Source: an uncultured SAR324 cluster bacterium
GTDB lineage: Bacteria; SAR324; NAC60-12
Assembly: GCA_905182865.1 (NCBI GenBank)
Contig: CAJJCY010000004.1
Location: forward strand, 372,001 to 436,000
Reading direction: 5' to 3'
DNA: 64,000 nucleotides
Shown: positions 44,814 to 57,546 of the stretch, in pieces
Layout of the letters: each line of letters starts with the position of its first letter
Numbering within the stretch: the first letter of the stretch is position 1
The notes under the pieces: generated by a model
What the model saw: the letters and a program-made list of their open reading frames with translations, nothing else
What the model was told of the DNA's origin: nothing
The model's database searches: none
Made by a program: the position numbers and the translations under genes

Positions 44814-46629
44814 TTTTAAAATTTTGTTTTCCGCGGCGTTGGAATTCCCTTTCCATTTTGTTGCGTAACAAGCGCCCGGGATCATCAGGTATTTTTCTCA
44901 ACCATTGTTCAAGGAATTGCTGTTTGGCAAGATCAACCGGAGTTAAGTCTTGTTTCTTGTATTTTGCGATTCCTTTTTCAACAGATCCATCAAGTTTTTT
45001 TTGCACTCCTTCTTTATTTGGAGATTCAGTTTTTTCTTCATCAGATTTTTTATTATTTTTCTTTACAGTTGATTCCTTTTCAGTATTATTTTTTTCACCC
45101 TCTGCTGTCTGCTGATCCATGGTAGCAGCATTGTCACCAGAAGTATCCTGTGCAGACTGAGCATTTTGTTTTTCCTGAGTTTGACTTGAGTCATCCTGTT
45201 GATCCTGTTTATTTTTTTGATTTGCACCCTGTTGTCCCTCCTGCTGTTGTTTTTTCTTTTGTTGTTCTTTCAGTAGTTTTTCAATCAAATCCTGATTGTA
45301 CTGAGCATCTGCGTCTTGCGGATTATCTGCCAACACCCGCCCAAAAGCTTCCAATGATTCTTGTAACCGTCCTGCAAAGGCCAATGCATTTCCACTGTTG
45401 AAATTGGCCCGTGAATGATTCTGTTGAGAAAAATGCTCAATTGCTTTTTCATAGTCGCCAGATCTGTATGACGCTGCCCCTTTCCATTCCAAGCTTTCAA
45501 AAAGTTCAGCTGCTTGTTTCGTTTCACCTTGCTGAAACAATTTAGCAGCCTGCTGGTCCGGTCGTAACCATAAATCATCCCATCCGAATGCGAGCGCTGA
45601 AGAAGGGTTTGCTGTGACTCCAAGTAATACTGCTAATCCAATTGAAAACAATAGCCCCCTACGAAACAGCAATGCTGCCATGGGCAAGACAAGTAATAAG
45701 AGCCATGGTCCTTCTTCATTCCACTTATCAGAAGTTCTCTGCTGTTTGTCTTCAACAAAATCATCTGCAGCAGTTTCTGCTGCAATGATTTGCTCCACAT
45801 CCCGATCATCCGGACTCAATCTTGTGAAGGCACCATGAGTTTGAGCGGCTAATTTTTGTAAAGGTTTTAAATAGAGTTTTGGTATTACAATTCCCCCTTT
45901 TTTGTCTTTAAGAAATCCTCCTCCGGACAAGGGAATCGGTGAGCCGGATTCAGTTCCAACTGCAAGAATTGACAGTCGATTCAAACCAACCGCATTTTCT
46001 GCTGCTGGAATATCCTGTACTTCAATTCCGTCTGTAACCAAAATGATATGTCCAGTACCGCCATTCCTTCGGCTCAAAAGATCTGCAGCAAGTTCAATTG
46101 CAAGATTTGAACGACTTCCGGGAAGAGGCATAATATTAGGATGAAGCCCCGTAAGAAGAGACGCAATGGTGGCAGGATCATGGGTCAATGGGCTAATAAC
46201 GAATGCATCTCCTGCATATACGATAAGTGCAGTTTCACCTTCAACAAAGTGTCCTAGCAGGTCATTCAATTTAAAACGTGCTCGCTCAAACCGTGTTGGT
46301 TTTATATCTGTTGCCAGCATGGAATAAGATAAATCCAAAACCAGTACTCTTGCCTGTGATTTTTGCAACAACGGCTGTAAATTCTTCTTCCAGACCGGTC
46401 CGGACAAAGCCAGCAAAAGAATAGTACCTACTAAACAGATGATCCACGGGAGCAGACTCCGTTTTTGCTTTGCCGGAGTTGTTGCAAGAAACGACAGCAG
46501 ATGCGGTTCAACCACATCTTCCCAGTTTCCTTTACTCCACCAACTTCCAAGAAAACGAAAAACCATCCACCAGATAACTGGTATTGCTATGAGCCACAGA
46601 GGGCGTAATAATTGAAATTCAGATAACAT
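44707..46629 (-). CDS. BatB/BatC fusion: VWA domain plus TPR
   Basis: A 640-residue membrane protein. It has an N-terminal helix pair, a von Willebrand A domain with MIDAS VLDLSYSMLATDIKP, a third helix near 305, then TPR repeats (AAKLFQQGETKQAAELFE and following) that correspond to BatC. The next stretch is a low-complexity Gln/Lys/Glu/Asp region at about 430-560. The C-terminal tail LLRNKMEREFQRRGKQ is typical of BatC. Bat proteins are linked to aerotolerance and envelope stress. The last 30 residues overlap the BatD start and may be read-through. Confidence 0.82.
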   Translation of the reverse strand: MLSEFQLLRPLWLIAIPVIWWMVFRFLGSWWSKGNWEDVVEPHLLSFLATTPAKQKRSLLPWIICLVGTILLLALSGPVWKKNLQPLLQKSQARVLVLDLSYSMLATDIKPTRFERARFKLNDLLGHFVEGETALIVYAGDAFVISPLTHDPATIASLLTGLHPNIMPLPGSRSNLAIELAADLLSRRNGGTGHIILVTDGIEVQDIPAAENAVGLNRLSILAVGTESGSPIPLSGGGFLKDKKGGIVIPKLYLKPLQKLAAQTHGAFTRLSPDDRDVEQIIAAETAADDFVEDKQQRTSDKWNEEGPWLLLLVLPMAALLFRRGLLFSIGLAVLLGVTANPSSALAFGWDDLWLRPDQQAAKLFQQGETKQAAELFESLEWKGAASYRSGDYEKAIEHFSQQNHSRANFNSGNALAFAGRLQESLEAFGRVLADNPQDADAQYNQDLIEKLLKEQQKKKQQQEGQQGANQKNKQDQQDDSSQTQEKQNAQSAQDTSGDNAATMDQQTAEGEKNNTEKESTVKKNNKKSDEEKTESPNKEGVQKKLDGSVEKGIAKYKKQDLTPVDLAKQQFLEQWLRKIPDDPGRLLRNKMEREFQRRGKQNFKNEQLFVLGATCIKIGSFDIVSELGPLVIQATPKIR

Positions 46630-47002
46630 AATAATTAACGAATATTAGACTGGAGCTTTAATGAATATTCACCTGAGCCAAGTCTGTTCATGATTTATAC
46701 TTGCTTTGAATGTATAAATAGACAATCACGAATTTTATCGTGTAACACCAAACGTATTTGAGGTATCTTATAAGATATCAGTATTTTATAATATTTACCC
46801 CTTCAGTTGAGATAACATACCGCAGTCAATACTATCAGTATCTTACAATAATTTATGAATTCAGAGATGAACAATAACAGATGCACTTATTATTCAGCTA
46901 TTTGTTTTCATTCAGAATTTTATTTATAATTTATCTAATCAATGACGGCTAAATATTTCTTTCTTTTTAGATCAATTACTAAACTTAACATAATAAATAT
47001 GA
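46630..47002. other. AT-rich gap inside the Bat cluster
   Basis: About 370 bases between batA and batB/C. This is unusual because these genes are normally adjacent. I see no open frame, hairpin or repeat; a promoter for batB/C may lie here. Confidence 0.5.
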
Positions 47003-48001
47003 TTAGTTTCTAATCAATAAAACTGCTGACCATATTCCAACTATCAGTACTGCAAAACCCAGCGGCCACATAAACAAGGCTTGACGGGGACGGAAAACCT
47101 CTTTTTCTATTTCCAACGGTTCAATTTTATCAATCATTGCATAAATTTTTTCCAGTTCTTCTGTACTTCTCGCCCGAAAATATGTACCACCCGTCTGGCT
47201 TGCTAAAGATTTCAGCATTGCTTCATCAAGTTCTGCAGATGGATTAATTTTTTGCTTGCCGAAGAATGCCCTTATCCATGCTTCATCTGCACCAATACCA
47301 ATGGTGTGTATCCGTAGCCCAGTTTCTTTAGCTAAACGCCCTGCATCTTCAGGAGTAACCTCACCAGCGGTATTTTGACCATCTGTGAGCAACACCAATA
47401 CTTTTTCTTTATCTGGAAGATCTTTCATTCGTTTTACGGCCAGTCCGATTGCATTACCAATTGCAGTTCTCTGTCCGGCAAGACCTAATTCAGATTCTTC
47501 AAGCATTTGCCGCAATGTTTTCCGGTCGAAAGTCAGTGGAGTTTGCAGATAAGCTTGATCTCCAAACAGAATCAGCCCCAGCCGGTCGCCTTTTCTCCGA
47601 TCAATAAAAGGCCTCAAAACTGATTTTACAACAGCCAGCCGCGTCACGGATTCACCATGCAGTTCCAGATCCGTTTCTTTCATACTTCCGGAAAGATCAA
47701 CTGCAAGCATCACACTTCGGCCGGAAACAGGTAATTCTACTGGATCCCCAACCCATTGCGGTCTCAGTGCTGCCAGAACAATCAAACTCCAGACCAATCC
47801 GGCTAACAGCAAGACTTTTAAGTTTTTTCCAGCTGATATTCCAGATTTAGGCAAAACTGAAATTCTATGAAAAAAAGGAACACGAAGAGCCTGAATTGAC
47901 CTATCAACTGGTGGAAGAACACGAAACAATAAGGGCAGTGGCCAGAACCATGCCACCCAAAGCCATATAAATTCAAACACACCATTCTCAAATAAAATCA
48001 T
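47003..48001 (-). CDS. BatA, VWA-domain membrane protein
   Basis: A protein of about 332 residues with helices near 15-35, 60-80 and the C-terminus. The VWA domain has the MIDAS text MLAVDLSGSMKETDLE and ends with LLTDGQNTAGEV. It interacts in the membrane with BatB, BatD and MoxR. The start ATG 48001 is preferred over TTG 48019, which overlaps the DUF4381 stop. The catalytic-like MIDAS ligands look complete. It is downstream of DUF4381 in a tight unit. Confidence 0.85.
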   Translation of the reverse strand: MILFENGVFEFIWLWVAWFWPLPLLFRVLPPVDRSIQALRVPFFHRISVLPKSGISAGKNLKVLLLAGLVWSLIVLAALRPQWVGDPVELPVSGRSVMLAVDLSGSMKETDLELHGESVTRLAVVKSVLRPFIDRRKGDRLGLILFGDQAYLQTPLTFDRKTLRQMLEESELGLAGQRTAIGNAIGLAVKRMKDLPDKEKVLVLLTDGQNTAGEVTPEDAGRLAKETGLRIHTIGIGADEAWIRAFFGKQKINPSAELDEAMLKSLASQTGGTYFRARSTEELEKIYAMIDKIEPLEIEKEVFRPRQALFMWPLGFAVLIVGIWSAVLLIRN

Positions 48002-48015
48002 TTTCCGTACTTTGT

Positions 48016-48498
48016 TCAATGCTGCTGACTACAATCCATAATCCATTTTTTTACCATTGGAAACAAAACATCTATTTCAATTTCTGGATTTTTCTGATAA
48101 AGTTCCTTTCCAAATACTTGCCCTGCTCCTTTAGTAAATTCAGTGGTGTTTCCTGTTCTATCAAGAAACTCCAACCATTCGGACCCATGCAGTGAAGACA
48201 CATTTTCATCTGCACAAAAAGTCAATGCAACCCGACGCAGTATTTGAGATAAATCCCTGAGTATTTCCAATGATTCTTTGGTATTATTTTGTTGATTTTG
48301 CAGATTTTTTAACAATCGCAGAGCTTCAGTTTTGGGTTTTCGCCTTTCTAAAATGCGACTGATCCACATTCCGCAAAACACAAAAATCAAAAGCAATACT
48401 ACTGCCACAATCCACCAGCCTGGAGCCGGAGGCCAAATTGCAACAGATGGTGGTAAGTGAATGTCTTTTAAATTTATTAGTGGATTTTCTTCCGGCAT
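48016..48498 (-). CDS. DUF4381 membrane protein of the Bat cluster
   Basis: A 160-residue protein with one membrane helix at about 28-50 (WWIVAVVLLLIFVFCGMW) and a cytoplasmic helical domain. The start INLKDIHLPPSVAIWPPAPGWW is the DUF4381 signature. Its gene sits between the DUF58 and batA genes, as in other MoxR-Bat clusters. It probably forms part of the membrane complex. Molecular function is unknown. Confidence 0.85.
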   Translation of the reverse strand: MPEENPLINLKDIHLPPSVAIWPPAPGWWIVAVVLLLIFVFCGMWISRILERRKPKTEALRLLKNLQNQQNNTKESLEILRDLSQILRRVALTFCADENVSSLHGSEWLEFLDRTGNTTEFTKGAGQVFGKELYQKNPEIEIDVLFPMVKKWIMDCSQQH

Positions 48499-48531
48499 TT
48501 GAAAATGTTTGTAATCAAAATGATTGATTCA

Positions 48532-49449
48532 TTAAATCTCTGAAACATTGTCCACTGTACTCAGCATTTTCAAGCTTAGCCTGCAGAGTTGTAATTCGTG
48601 CTTTAAATTTTTTAACTGATCTTCATAAGTGGAAGCGTAGAGTTGACGTGTTTTTGAATTTTCGGAGTTAACCCAGGCAACAGCCTCACCGTCACTCATT
48701 GCATAACGTCCGGAAGATGGTGTTTCTTTTTCCAGAGGATCTGAAATTAAAAAGGCAGCTAGCTGATTTTGCTTGGAAAGTTGAAACAAGTGCTTCTGGC
48801 ATTCTGCATTAAATCCAGAAAAATCACTGAATATGTAAATCAAACTTCCCGGATGTACTACTTGTCGCACACGCCTCAATGCAGGGGCAAAAAGAGAATT
48901 GCTACCAAAACTCCATTCATTATTATTCATCCTGTCTGCAATTAGATTATGCTCAGTCATAATATTTGAAAGCAAACGTAAAAAATGCCGACGGTCACTT
49001 CTTGGTTTGAATTCCCGATGCATTCCTTCTGAATATATAACACCTCCAACTCGATCTCCCCGTAGAAGTGCCCTCCAGCCCGTCAAAGCTGCAATACGAG
49101 CTGCTTGAACTGATTTTAATCTTTGGCGAGTTCCAAAAAACATCCGGCGGGACAGATCCAAAACCAGCATCACTGGACGCTCACGTTCTTCTCTGAACAA
49201 CTTAGTGTGTGTCGTGCCAGTTCGAGCCGTCACCCTCCAGTCAATATGACGTACATCATCTCCGTACTGATAAGGGCGGGCTTCAGAAAACTCCATACCT
49301 CTTCCCTTGAGTTTAGTCAAATATGGACCTCCAAGTGATCCAACATTTTCTGCAGTCAACAAGAATCTTTTCTTATGGGCATTCCTAACCAGTTCCTGCA
49401 ACTCCATTTTGCCAAGAAATATACCATTTTTTTTAGCAGCATCTTTCAT
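48532..49449 (-). CDS. DUF58 domain protein of the MoxR-Bat cluster
   Basis: A 305-residue soluble protein. The DUF58 motif is EFSEARPYQYGDDVRHIDW, followed by a VWA-like fold with VLDLSRRMFFGTR. It typically works with the MoxR ATPase. The chosen ATG at 49449 follows the sulfatase stop by four bases; an earlier start at 49521 would lie inside that gene. No helix anchors it, so it is cytosolic. Confidence 0.85.
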   Translation of the reverse strand: MKDAAKKNGIFLGKMELQELVRNAHKKRFLLTAENVGSLGGPYLTKLKGRGMEFSEARPYQYGDDVRHIDWRVTARTGTTHTKLFREERERPVMLVLDLSRRMFFGTRQRLKSVQAARIAALTGWRALLRGDRVGGVIYSEGMHREFKPRSDRRHFLRLLSNIMTEHNLIADRMNNNEWSFGSNSLFAPALRRVRQVVHPGSLIYIFSDFSGFNAECQKHLFQLSKQNQLAAFLISDPLEKETPSSGRYAMSDGEAVAWVNSENSKTRQLYASTYEDQLKNLKHELQLCRLSLKMLSTVDNVSEI

Positions 49450-49453
49450 TTTT

Positions 49454-51348
49454 TTATTTTTCCGGCCATACTCGATTTTCCTGCAAAACCCAGCTAATAG
49501 TTTTAATCCAGGATGATCCAATTTCCTTCAAGTGCAGTCCTTTTTGATTGTCCTGATCTCCAAAAAAATGATCCCGCTTGTCATTTTCACGATAATAACG
49601 TGATTTTTCTTCAATGACTGCCCAATATGCTCCAGGACGATTTGTATATGCACGTTGAGGCACATCAGTCAGCAAATCAACTGAATTCAACAATGAGCGC
49701 CCAACCCAGGGCACTATGTATTTTTTACGTAAAATATCCAAAATTGTAGGGGCCAAATCCACTTGACTGGCATGTTGAGTGATAATAATTCCCTCAGATT
49801 TTTTTCCTAGAGCGATTGATTTACCTGATAAAATTAGTAACGGAACTTGAGAATGCAGATTAACAAATTCTTCATAATTATTGGTATTCTGTTCCGCATT
49901 TTGATAACTGGATGTATCTGCAGTCACAAAAATAATGGTATTTTTGAACCAAGGTTTTTTGGAAATCCTTTTAAGAAAGACCCCCAACATGGCATCAGTA
50001 TAGTGTAAAGATTCTCGGTAGCGGTCTGTCACTGAATCTCCTGCTTGAAGCCGATAATTATCCGGGACTTCAAAAGGATAATGATTGGTTGAAGTTAAAG
50101 CTGAAGAGAAAAATGGTTCCTTCTCACTGTCTAAAACAGTTTCCCATTTCCGGAAGAGGTCTTCATCAGAAAGCCCCCAGCCAAGTGTCACAGCCCCGTT
50201 TGGGAAATCAAATTCATCTACAATTTTATCAAAGCCGATTTTTGGCAAAAATGTTGACTGTCCGTCAAAGTTTGCATCAGAACCGTAAACCCATGAGGTG
50301 TAATAACCCAAATTTTTTAGGTATTCCGGAAGACACATGAAACTGTTCCTGGTGTAGCGCTTCATAACAGCAGCACCGTAATTTGGAAACAAAGAACAGT
50401 AAGTGGCCACCTGTCCATGTCTGGTTTGAAAACCGTTTGCGAAAAAGTTTTTATATAATATTCCGTGCTTGGACCAGCGATCAAACTCCGGAGTAAGCCC
50501 CAACTTGCTGCCGTAAACACCTACTTCTGCAGCCCTAAATGACTCCAGGAACAATATTAAAATATTAGGTTTGTCTGCAGTTGCACACAGAATTTTAGTA
50601 AGCTCAGAATAATTCTGTCCAGTACATCCTGTTGCCTCACGTACTCGCACAAGCGGATAATTATCCCATATTTTTCCTGAAGGTTTTTGACCATAGACAG
50701 AGCATTGTTGTTAAATTTATTCTTCTTGTAATTGGTTAAAAGGAATACCTCTTTGGAATAATAAAAATATTGCAATGCTGCAGATGTAAGTGGATTTTCC
50801 ATGTTTTTTGAAACATAGGAATTACTGTAACTTGCAGCAGCCCCCCCAATTAAAATTATAAACAGAAGCGTTAATGCCCTACACTTAAAATCTTCTTTCC
50901 AACTGTTCAGTTTTTTCCCAAAACGCCAAAGCATAAACACCAGCATCACAGAAGGAAAAACGAATAACATCCAAAATGTTTTGTCATTTACTGCATGTAT
51001 TGCGGATGACAAAAAAGCGCCGCTATCATTCAAATATTCAATGGTAGAAAAAGGAAGGTGGGTACCAAAAATCAAAACGTAATGGTAATCTGTGAATAGG
51101 AAAGCAAATAACCCAAGACCAAGAATGCTGAAGAAAATTTTCCTAAATAAGATCGGAAAAGGGGAAATCACAGCTAACGTGCTGAAAATAGCTCCGTTCA
51201 TAACGTCATAACCCACACCAAGTGCATAGGCTTGGAACATCCGTTCACTCCAATCAGAATTCAACTGAAGCAAAAAGGAATGTTGAACTATGCCTGCCAG
51301 AGAAACAACAAAAAACAGAACCACTGCCGTTGGGTCAAAATATTTCAT
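49454..51348 (-). pseudogene. LtaS/MdoB-like membrane sulfatase, one frameshift
   Basis: The N-terminal 240 codons from ATG 51348 encode about five membrane helices, and the frame breaks near 50668 beside a GGG run. The next frame continues DNYPLVRVREATGCTGQNYS and then a sulfatase domain: KPNILILFLESFRA, GFQTRHGQVATYCSLFP, HYTDAMLGVFL and TADTSSY. The layout is that of phosphoglycerol transferases such as LtaS and MdoB, which transfer glycerol phosphate from lipids to envelope glycans. It stands inside the MoxR-Bat cluster. Repaired length is about 631 residues. Confidence 0.72.
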
Positions 51349-51590
51349 CTTTCACTGTGCTGTCTGCTTATTTGTGAATAAATCATATTCTGACTGAAAG
51401 TCAAATAATTGTTTTTGAATATTTTTATTTTTAATATAATAATTATGCAATCTGTTTTGATATTTTTGGATTATTAAATCCTGGTAATGAATAACTATAA
51501 CATTGTTTTGAGCCATTAAAACCTGCCTGTTATTGAAAATAATCTGCTGAATTTACCATATTCATGCAAGATTAAGGATAGAATAAATTA

Positions 51591-52557
51591 TTAAGGAACC
51601 GCCACCTGAGCAAGAATTTTTGCAATCACGTCATCGGTGGTAATACCATCAGATTCAGCCTCATAACTTTCAATAATTCTGTGACGCAGCACGTCACCGC
51701 TTAAATCCTGCAAATCTTCCGGAGTAACAAAATCACGTTCATGAAGCCAGGCACGAGCACGGGCGCACCGGTCAAGTGACAGTGACCCTCTAGGACTTGC
51801 ACCCCAGGTGATTAAACGTGCCAACTCGTCGCTATATTTTTCCGGAATCCTTGTTGCTGCAATAATCTCAACCAAATAACGTTCTATTTCAGGCGCCATG
51901 TATATATTCAGTACTTCATTTCTTGCTTCAAAAACATGTACTGAAGAAATTTTTCGTCCTACAGATTTTGTTCCTGAATCAACCGCAGATTTCAGACTTT
52001 TATCCGATGACATTTGAATTTCACTCAAAGCTTCTTTCCGGACAAGACGCAATATTTTTAATTCATTTTCTATTGAGGGATAGTCTATAAATACGTGAAG
52101 TAAAAAACGGTCAAGCTGTGCTTCAGGAAGAGGATACGTCCCTTCCTGTTCAATAGGATTTTGTGTAGCCAAAACAAAGAATGGTTTATCCAATTCGTAT
52201 CGAGTACCTGCATTAGTTACTGATCGTTCCTGCATAGCTTCCAATAAAGCTGATTGTACCTTAGCTGGAGCTCTATTAATTTCATCTGCTAAAACAAAAT
52301 GATCCGTGTAGCATAGTAATTTATTCTCATGGTCAATAAATCCACTATGTAATGGCAGGAGCATGGTGTTAAAGGTAAATTCTCCCTCAATTTTCTCAAA
52401 AATACTATGAAAGCGCTCTTCTTGTTTTTGAGAAGAACACATAATTATATTCTGGTAACAGTACTATCAATAAGCGTTCTATCAGGCGTTCCTGTCCTAA
52501 AATGATTTGATTTAAATCGGCTTGTAACTGATGAAATATACGTAATGAATTTGACAT
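51591..52557 (-). pseudogene. MoxR AAA+ ATPase with lost Walker A
   Basis: From ATG 52557 the N-terminus [20 protein letters not shown] is normal for MoxR. Next, the expected Walker A (GxxGxxKT) is missing; only SKTRRAL remains, and the frame breaks near 52445. The second frame begins [17 protein letters not shown], a shortened version of the usual region, and then is normal: [20 protein letters not shown] (Walker B), [20 protein letters not shown], sensor motifs and the lid. Without a P-loop it cannot hydrolyse ATP. More than one lesion suggests decay, unless the assembly is poor here. Confidence 0.75.
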
Positions 52558-52799
52558 GAATAAAATAATAATTTTGTTAATTAATCTCTGAACGTGAATC
52601 TGTTTCGTCCCGTTTTTATTATGGTTTCAGAAGGTTTTGAATCAGCAGAGAATCAGCTATAAGCTATCCGATTTATAATTCGACCCAAAATACTGATAGC
52701 AGACGACTGAAAACTGACATATTTTTATTAAATTTTTTTTATAAACTACAAGTAAATAACTATTATTACAATTGATTATATTTTTTGATCAAGCTCTAA

Positions 52800-55448
52800 T
52801 TAATCATTCTGCGACGGCACAAGTTTCAAAACATCCGTAAATGTCACGGCTAGTGCCGGAATTAAAATCATGGTTGCCAACGCACTGATATTTAATGTGA
52901 GCAAAATCATCCAGCTCAGTGTGACTAATGGTAAAAATTCTGAGACACTCAAAGCCAAAAAACCAAAACCTACAGTTACTGCATTAGACGTGATGGCTTT
53001 TCCACTGCGTCTGACCGTGTTTGATATTGCATCATGTAATTCTGTACCATCACCTAATTCGTGAAACATGCGGGATAGGTAGTGAATACTGTAATCAACA
53101 CCAATTCCAATCACAATACTGCTGACAAGGGCAGTACCTATGTCCAGATGAACATCAAAAAAACCCATTACTCCAAAATTAAACAGCACCGTAAAGACAA
53201 GGGGAATCATTCCCATTAATCCCCTGGTAACTGAGCGAAAAATCAAAGCCAACATTAAAAATACAGCTAATATAGAACCGCTCAAACTTCGGATTTGACT
53301 AGTCACTACTTCATTGCTTGTTGCAACATTTATCGGCACCATTCCTGATGAAGTCATGCTAAAACCCTGCGGAAACTGCCGGACCGCATAATCTTCAATA
53401 CTCTGCAGAAGTTTTTCCTCTTCCGTAGTTGAATTAGAACTGATAGTAACTGCCAAATTTAAATTTAGATACTCGCTGTCAACCACGTCAGAAAGTACAT
53501 CCCCTCCGGAATTTTCATAGAGCACAAGATACTGAGCTATCAAATCCCGCCCACTGATTTCTCTCTTTACAGTTCGCTTTTCGGTTTGGCCGTTTTCTTC
53601 AAATATCACCTCACTTTCCAGAAATTCAAATCCATTCGGTAGTCGATTAAATTCTTTGCGATTCTCATTAAAAGCATAACTGATACGCTTAATCAAATCA
53701 ACAAGCGAGAGTGTCCGCTTGACCCTTGGTTCATTTGCTAAAAATTCCTGAAATTCTTCAACAACTTTCAAGTTGTCCGGATTTTTCCAAGGTTCTTTTT
53801 CACCTGTTTTTGTGATCACAATGTTGATAGTACGGCTTCCAGACATTTTTTCCATAGCACGGTTTGCAATCACAAGAGGTGCATCTGCCTGAAAATAACT
53901 TTCCAAACTGCTTTCCACTTTCACTTGTGATAGTCCATAAATTGAAATTGAGCAAATCGCTAGTGCTGCCAACAAAACTGGTCGTGCATTTAGTAGAACC
54001 CATGATGTCATAACCTCAAGAGACTTTTGAATAAGACGATCCATGAAATTCACCTGATGTACTCCGCTGGACAGGTTTTTATCTTTTCCAAAACCTTCCT
54101 GAGACACTGATACTTTTTCCGGAAGTACCATCAGCAATGCGGGAATAAATATCAGAGAAAGGAGCATTGCCAGTAATGTTCCAACGGCAACAAAAATTCC
54201 AAACGTAAAAATCGGTACTATGTCGCTGACTGTGAGCGATAAAAAACCAACTGCCGTTGTGATTGAAGTCATTGTCACCGGTAGAGCAAGTTTATCCAGC
54301 ATCAAACAGACAGCTTTTTCACGGGGAAGTCCCTCTATACGATTTTCACGGTATTCAGAAAACATGTGAATTCCGTCTGCGACTCCAATCGAAATCAGGA
54401 AAACCGGCAAAGCCGAGGTGATGGTATTGAGCGGGACCTCAAAAACAACCATAATTGCCAGTGTAAACAATATCGAAAATCCAACCACCAGCATTGGGAC
54501 AGCAATACCGCTTGGTCTCCTGAATGTCAGCCAAAGGAAAAAGACTGCCAGCAAAGCAACAAAAGGGAAAAAGCGCTGAGTGTCCTGATCAATCACTGTA
54601 CGCAGAGTGGCGGCAACAATGGGAAACCCTGCAATATAATGTTTGTCAATTCCAGGGTTTTCCTCAAAAATACGTTTTAATGCAATATAAGTTGAATACA
54701 GATTCTCAGAATCATCTTCATCCATTGCCAATTCAACAAAAATTCCTGTACGCCGCCCGTCTTCGCTAAAGAAGGAATTCCTGAACAAATCATTTTCTAA
54801 CACTCTGCGGCGCAAACTTTTCATCTCTCCCGGAGTTCCTGGAATTACTTCAAATATCTTCTCAATCGTCAACCCCTCCTCTGAACCATAAATATCATCA
54901 GTGTTCGAAATCGACGTCACCTCCACTACCGGAGCAGAACGAACTTCAATATTCCGGAGTAGGGAATTCCATTCCGGAAACCAGCGACCTTCATTTTCAA
55001 GAGTTTCTCTCATTTCATCAAACTCCATCCAGAACATGTCATTTAGATCTTTAACTTCTTTCGGAAGCAGCTTTTGCAGACGTAGACCTTCTTTTCCGGA
55101 CATTTGTTCTGCTATTACATTCAAAGCCTCCAAGTCTTCAGTTGAAAGCAACTGCATGTTTTGTATTGCTTCGGTCAGTCGTTGGATCCGTTCCAGCGTA
55201 TTGGTTTTAAAGATCGTGTCCTTAGCTTCCAGCATGATAAAAACACCAGAATTTGTACCAGTAAAATCTTCACGAAGCTGCTGCAACGCCTGACGTGCAG
55301 GATGGCTGACTGGCAGAAGATGGGGACTGGGATCATTTTTAAGAAACAACAAGCTGGGAACAACTGACGCTCCCAGGAATAGAGTTAAAAACAGAATTCG
55401 TTTGGGATAGCGAACAACCCAACCTTCAATTATTTTAAGAGGAGTCAC
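52800..55448 (-). CDS. RND superfamily (MMPL-type) exporter
   Basis: An 882-residue polytopic protein with the two-fold RND layout. Helix 1 lies at about 15-35, a large periplasmic loop at about 36-270, helices at about 285-435, helix 7 at about 490-510, a second loop at about 510-715 and six final helices. SIGVADGIHMFSEYREN and GIGVDYSIHYLSRM are the paired motifs of the hydrophobe/amphiphile exporter subgroup. It starts with GTG (55448). Substrates may be lipids or hopanoid-like molecules, but nothing here proves it. Confidence 0.88.
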   Translation of the reverse strand: MTPLKIIEGWVVRYPKRILFLTLFLGASVVPSLLFLKNDPSPHLLPVSHPARQALQQLREDFTGTNSGVFIMLEAKDTIFKTNTLERIQRLTEAIQNMQLLSTEDLEALNVIAEQMSGKEGLRLQKLLPKEVKDLNDMFWMEFDEMRETLENEGRWFPEWNSLLRNIEVRSAPVVEVTSISNTDDIYGSEEGLTIEKIFEVIPGTPGEMKSLRRRVLENDLFRNSFFSEDGRRTGIFVELAMDEDDSENLYSTYIALKRIFEENPGIDKHYIAGFPIVAATLRTVIDQDTQRFFPFVALLAVFFLWLTFRRPSGIAVPMLVVGFSILFTLAIMVVFEVPLNTITSALPVFLISIGVADGIHMFSEYRENRIEGLPREKAVCLMLDKLALPVTMTSITTAVGFLSLTVSDIVPIFTFGIFVAVGTLLAMLLSLIFIPALLMVLPEKVSVSQEGFGKDKNLSSGVHQVNFMDRLIQKSLEVMTSWVLLNARPVLLAALAICSISIYGLSQVKVESSLESYFQADAPLVIANRAMEKMSGSRTINIVITKTGEKEPWKNPDNLKVVEEFQEFLANEPRVKRTLSLVDLIKRISYAFNENRKEFNRLPNGFEFLESEVIFEENGQTEKRTVKREISGRDLIAQYLVLYENSGGDVLSDVVDSEYLNLNLAVTISSNSTTEEEKLLQSIEDYAVRQFPQGFSMTSSGMVPINVATSNEVVTSQIRSLSGSILAVFLMLALIFRSVTRGLMGMIPLVFTVLFNFGVMGFFDVHLDIGTALVSSIVIGIGVDYSIHYLSRMFHELGDGTELHDAISNTVRRSGKAITSNAVTVGFGFLALSVSEFLPLVTLSWMILLTLNISALATMILIPALAVTFTDVLKLVPSQND

Positions 55449-55928
55449 GTTTGGTCCAAATTAAATTTAATGTAGGTACTTTGAATTTGAATAATTTATT
55501 GGCCCAGGTCAGTTTGAATATTTAATTTTGTGCTGAAAATAACCACCTGATAAATTCGGGGGAGATGGCTTACTCATTCATTTAAGCAAATATTTTGACA
55601 CTTTATAGACCTGCACAGCAAAAACATAAAGCAAAGAACTGGTTCAATAAAATGGCTGTGTCTCAAATACCAAAATGGATTCTGGTATCACTCATAATAC
55701 AACTGCTAAATGCATAAACGCAGAATTATATTATCAAATATTCAGTTAAACAGGCAAGTTGTGAATTAATTCAGTTTTTAATTGTTGAACAGATTTCTTT
55801 CTTTCTATGATTGAAATAATAATAGACATGGGTTAGCATAAATTGTTAATTATTCCCGGGGTAAAAAAGCTAAATACTTTTGGATATAATTCTAAAGTAA
55901 AAAGATAAATCACTGAACAATAACAACT
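55449..55928. other. Divergent intergenic region
   Basis: About 480 bases between the divergent RND exporter and argD. I see no open frame or clear hairpin. It should contain both promoters. Confidence 0.5.
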
Positions 55929-57499
<1,571 letters not shown>

Positions 57500-57546
57500 C
57501 CTGTGAAAAATTTCTATAATTAAAGAGTTACTACAAAATATACACA

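Noticed and set aside
50557..51348. A separate five-helix membrane protein upstream of the sulfatase.
   Set aside because: The other frame continues directly as an LtaS-like sulfatase domain, so a single indel near 50668 explains both.
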